Origin: an uncultured Pirellulaceae bacterium
GTDB lineage: Bacteria; Planctomycetota; Planctomycetia; Pirellulales; Pirellulaceae
NCBI GenBank assembly: GCA_937929805.1
Contig: CALFUT010000015.1
Coordinates: 57,566-121,565 of the forward strand
Reading direction: 5' to 3'
Length of the DNA stretch: 64,000 nucleotides
A program made the translations under genes and the position numbers. Below the pieces are notes generated by a model. That model saw only the letters and a list, made by a program, of their open reading frames with translations, did no database searches and had not been told where the DNA came from. Shown piece after piece: positions 61,623 to 64,000 of this stretch. Each line of letters opens with the position of its first letter. Position 1 is the stretch's first letter.

Positions 61623-63050
61623 CTATTTCGCCTTTTTGATCTCTTTCAGTTGATCGTGTTCCGGCATCTTTTTGTAAAACGGGTCCAGCGGATAGCAGCC
61701 GCTAATGATGCCATTTCGCGGTGCAGTCGTGCAGTCACTGAACGTGCGGCAGACTTTCTTTCGCTGCATCACGTTTCCAGCCAAGGCATCAGCGGGAAGT
61801 TCTGGATACGACAACACCATCCGGCCCAGCCCAAGTGAATCGGTCATGCCGTTTCGAACGAGGTATTGCCCCACGTTGGGCAACCACTCTTGCAAATAAG
61901 ACAAACCCGAACTGATCATGATTAGATCGGGGAACTGAGCTTTCAGTTTCGCAACAGCATCGATTTGCCGGGCGACACCCACCAGCGGATCTTCTGGTGG
62001 CTGATAACCATCGGAAGGAGGAAAAATTGCGGGGCGTTGAATGTGAGGGTTGTAGTAAGGGCTGCCGACGGTGGTGCACAGCAAGTCGATGTTCAGCTTC
62101 TGCAAAAGTTTCAGGAAGTCCATCGGTTCGGTCAAATTCATACCTTCCGGCGTTCCGTCTCCACCGAATGCATACGGATAGTCTCCGCTTGCCGATGGAA
62201 CTCCGGTGCCATCGGGTCCGGGCTCAAACGGCGAGTAATCGAACACGCTCAGCCGAATTCCAATTTGTAAGCTTGGGGCTTCGGCTCGAATCCCGGCGAC
62301 GATGTCGCGTAAAAATTTGGTGCGGTTCTCAAAGCTGCCACCAAATTCACCTTCTCGATCGAAACCAGAAAGCAGCTCATGGCCCAAGTAGCCATGACAA
62401 TGTTTGACGTCGACGAATTGGAAACCAATCTTTGCCGCCAGTTTGGCCGACGCGATAAAATCGTCGATTAGCTTCTTTAACTCATCGTCGGAAAGGATGG
62501 CGGAATCGGGGTCGACGCTGAACCGCTTGTCCAAAACCGGATGACGGTAAGCAGTTCGTGGCTCGAGCAAGTCTTTGCGATTGGGTCGAGCAAAACGGCC
62601 GGAGTGAGTCAGTTGCAAACCAACGACCAAGTCATCCGTTCCGCCGAACGAGTCTTGATGAGCGTCGACCAAAATCGTTCGAAGCTCCTCCAGCCCGCCA
62701 AGCGTGGTGTCGTTGATCATCAACTGGTTCGGATTGGCTCGTCCTTCCGGTTGGACGGCAACCGCTTCCCCACCCCAAATCAGTTTAGCGCCTGACAAGC
62801 CAAAATTTTTCCAACGTCGGCGTGTCAGGTCGGTAGGTTGCCCGTCCGTGGTTCCGTCCCAACCCTCCATCGGCAGAATGGAGAATCGATTTCCGATTGT
62901 CCCAGCGGTGGACTCAATCGATTGAGCCAATGGGCTGTCAGGGCCGGTTTGTAGTTCCTCATCAAACGGCAGTTCAATGCCGAGCGATTCGACATGCTGT
63001 CGGAAGTCATCTGCTGTTTTGAGTTTTGAAACGCGAGGGTAGTTGCTCAT
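61623..63050 (-). CDS. NADH:flavin oxidoreductase (Old Yellow Enzyme-like)
   Basis: 475 residues, TIM barrel with [23 protein letters not shown] then [20 protein letters not shown] is the family HGYL / GGS-x-x-NR signature, and [16 protein letters not shown] is the conserved Q-L-x-H-x-G segment. The N-terminus has an extra about 60 residues before [10 protein letters not shown]. Reduces activated C=C bonds or related substrates. Between the lyase and nitroreductase genes in a probable operon. Confidence 0.88.
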   Translation of the reverse strand: MSNYPRVSKLKTADDFRQHVESLGIELPFDEELQTGPDSPLAQSIESTAGTIGNRFSILPMEGWDGTTDGQPTDLTRRRWKNFGLSGAKLIWGGEAVAVQPEGRANPNQLMINDTTLGGLEELRTILVDAHQDSFGGTDDLVVGLQLTHSGRFARPNRKDLLEPRTAYRHPVLDKRFSVDPDSAILSDDELKKLIDDFIASAKLAAKIGFQFVDVKHCHGYLGHELLSGFDREGEFGGSFENRTKFLRDIVAGIRAEAPSLQIGIRLSVFDYSPFEPGPDGTGVPSASGDYPYAFGGDGTPEGMNLTEPMDFLKLLQKLNIDLLCTTVGSPYYNPHIQRPAIFPPSDGYQPPEDPLVGVARQIDAVAKLKAQFPDLIMISSGLSYLQEWLPNVGQYLVRNGMTDSLGLGRMVLSYPELPADALAGNVMQRKKVCRTFSDCTTAPRNGIISGCYPLDPFYKKMPEHDQLKEIKKAK

Positions 63051-63127
63051 GGAGAATGTGGGGTCGAGTGGGGCATCGTGTGCTTAGTTATCGAAATCGC
63101 TTGTTTCAACGTTCCAGCCAAGGATTT

Positions 63128-64000
63128 TCATTCCTCCAGAAAAGACTCAGCTTGCGCCAAAATCTTTTCCAGATGTTCAGCGTCGGTGGCTGGGCGTTCG
63201 GCGCTTTTTGGATGAGTCAGATCGGTCTTCAGCCAGCCTCGCAGTTTCAAAAACATCGCCGCGCTATGCTTGTAGGCTGGAACCGGATCACGAAAAGCGA
63301 AGAACCCAAGGTACTGAAGGATATCGTTAAGCTGGTAGAACCGCGAGTCGCCGCTTTCCCACAACTCGTCTCGCGTTGCAAACCAATCGGGACAGAAAGT
63401 GCTTAGCCCCAGCAGATAATCACTGCCGTAAATGACCATGTCGATCGCCAGATCGTTGCCGGTGAAGACTTTGAAGTCAGGGCGAACTTCGTTCCTCAAT
63501 GCAATTCGCTGCCATTCAAGTTCTCGGCTGAGCGACGAGTGTTTGGCTCCGATGCATTGCTTGATTCCCATCAAGCCTTGATAGGTTTCCAGCGAATAGA
63601 TGCTGCCAAAGGGAGCAAACATTTTGCCCAGTTCAAAAGCGACAAACTGATCGGCATGTTTGGCGATCGAAGCGTAACTGGCCACGATGTCATCATCCGC
63701 CTGTCCGGTCAGTCCGAACGTCTGAAAGATGACGGGGATCCCGCCATGCGATTGAATTGAATCGATTTGTTGAGCGTACGCGTCCAAGTTGAACGCAGCG
63801 CCGGGCGAGTCCGCGACAAAGGCTCCGGCAACATATCCGGTTCCAAAACCACCGTCACCCGCAATGCGTTGCGTGCGTTGAAGGACTTCCACACGAGTCG
63901 CTTCGTCGATCAAGTTCGCGTAGCCGGTGTCCATATTGACCGCTGGAATCAAACCGGCCTGACACGTGCGTTCGACATGCGCATCAAAGGACGTCCAGTC
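63128..64000 (-). CDS. DHDPS/NanA-family lyase (5' end cut by window)
   Basis: The frame is open to base 64000, so the start lies outside; visible part 290 codons. [20 protein letters not shown], then [19 protein letters not shown], the likely Schiff-base Lys in [17 protein letters not shown], and [20 protein letters not shown] match the class I aldolase/lyase family of dihydrodipicolinate synthase and N-acetylneuraminate lyase. The substrate cannot be fixed; with the OYE-like gene 78 bases downstream it probably forms a small catabolic operon for a sugar acid or aromatic-like compound, by inference. Confidence 0.8.
   Translation of the reverse strand, partial: DWTSFDAHVERTCQAGLIPAVNMDTGYANLIDEATRVEVLQRTQRIAGDGGFGTGYVAGAFVADSPGAAFNLDAYAQQIDSIQSHGGIPVIFQTFGLTGQADDDIVASYASIAKHADQFVAFELGKMFAPFGSIYSLETYQGLMGIKQCIGAKHSSLSRELEWQRIALRNEVRPDFKVFTGNDLAIDMVIYGSDYLLGLSTFCPDWFATRDELWESGDSRFYQLNDILQYLGFFAFRDPVPAYKHSAAMFLKLRGWLKTDLTHPKSAERPATDAEHLEKILAQAESFLEE

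Overview
The window looks like chromosomal DNA of a planctomycete, most likely of the Pirellulaceae. The signs are a secreted glycosidase ending in dockerin-like GD-x-N-x-DG repeats, a PEP-CTERM protein, a CPXCG protein, a short DnaA that appears to lack domain I, and several families of long palindromic intergenic repeats. No rRNA, tRNA or CRISPR array was found. Both window edges cut through genes: a GH3 glycosidase at the left and a DHDPS-like lyase at the right.

Left part (1-16 kb): a GH3 beta-glucosidase-like protein and a GH10-like secreted protein for plant or algal polysaccharide; a YugP-type zinc peptidase; prfB with its programmed +1 frameshift; then a tight operon of pilT, two paralogous ATPase-like proteins of the GspE/PilB type with broken Walker A loops, and a CvpA-like membrane protein. 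An M1 aminopeptidase, a VOC protein and fabI follow.

Positions 15.8-23.7 kb are a disturbed accessory region. A GAF/sigma-54 activator is followed by a SNF2-helicase C-terminal remnant, a DUF4261-like gene, an unknown gene, a frameshifted SNF2 N-terminal remnant and a second copy of the activator's Fis helix-turn-helix end. Then come an XRE repressor and a divergent secreted metalloprotease with RTX repeats.

Positions 24-37.6 kb are core genome: rplU, a second sigma-54 activator, ccsA-hemA, scpB with an extremely acidic small protein, a membrane protein, a cysteine desulfurase, then dnaA - candidate oriC - dnaN - dciA - gyrB. The window therefore probably spans the replication origin region.

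Positions 37.8-46 kb hold pepD, a PEP-CTERM protein and, between copies of a dispersed repeat, a compact candidate defence island: a retron-type reverse transcriptase fused to a C-terminal TIR domain (41309-42805, minus). Directly upstream lie exact 11-nt inverted repeats (42925-42935 and 42812-42822) that look like the a1/a2 arms of an msr-msd RNA, with a plausible promoter before them. A zinc-ribbon ORF follows downstream. The island abuts a duplicated 3' end of the neighbouring secreted-protein gene. This is the most interesting locus in the window.

Right part (46-64 kb): a GT87-like membrane glycosyltransferase, a FkbM methyltransferase, class II aldolase, an ECF sigma / anti-sigma / PDZ operon, a YCF48-like propeller, pheA, yaaA, a methyltransferase, CPXCG, an Nei-type glycosylase, DUF72, a possible small-RNA region with an orphan terminator, a Dabb protein, and a probable minus-strand operon DHDPS-like - OYE-like - nitroreductase.
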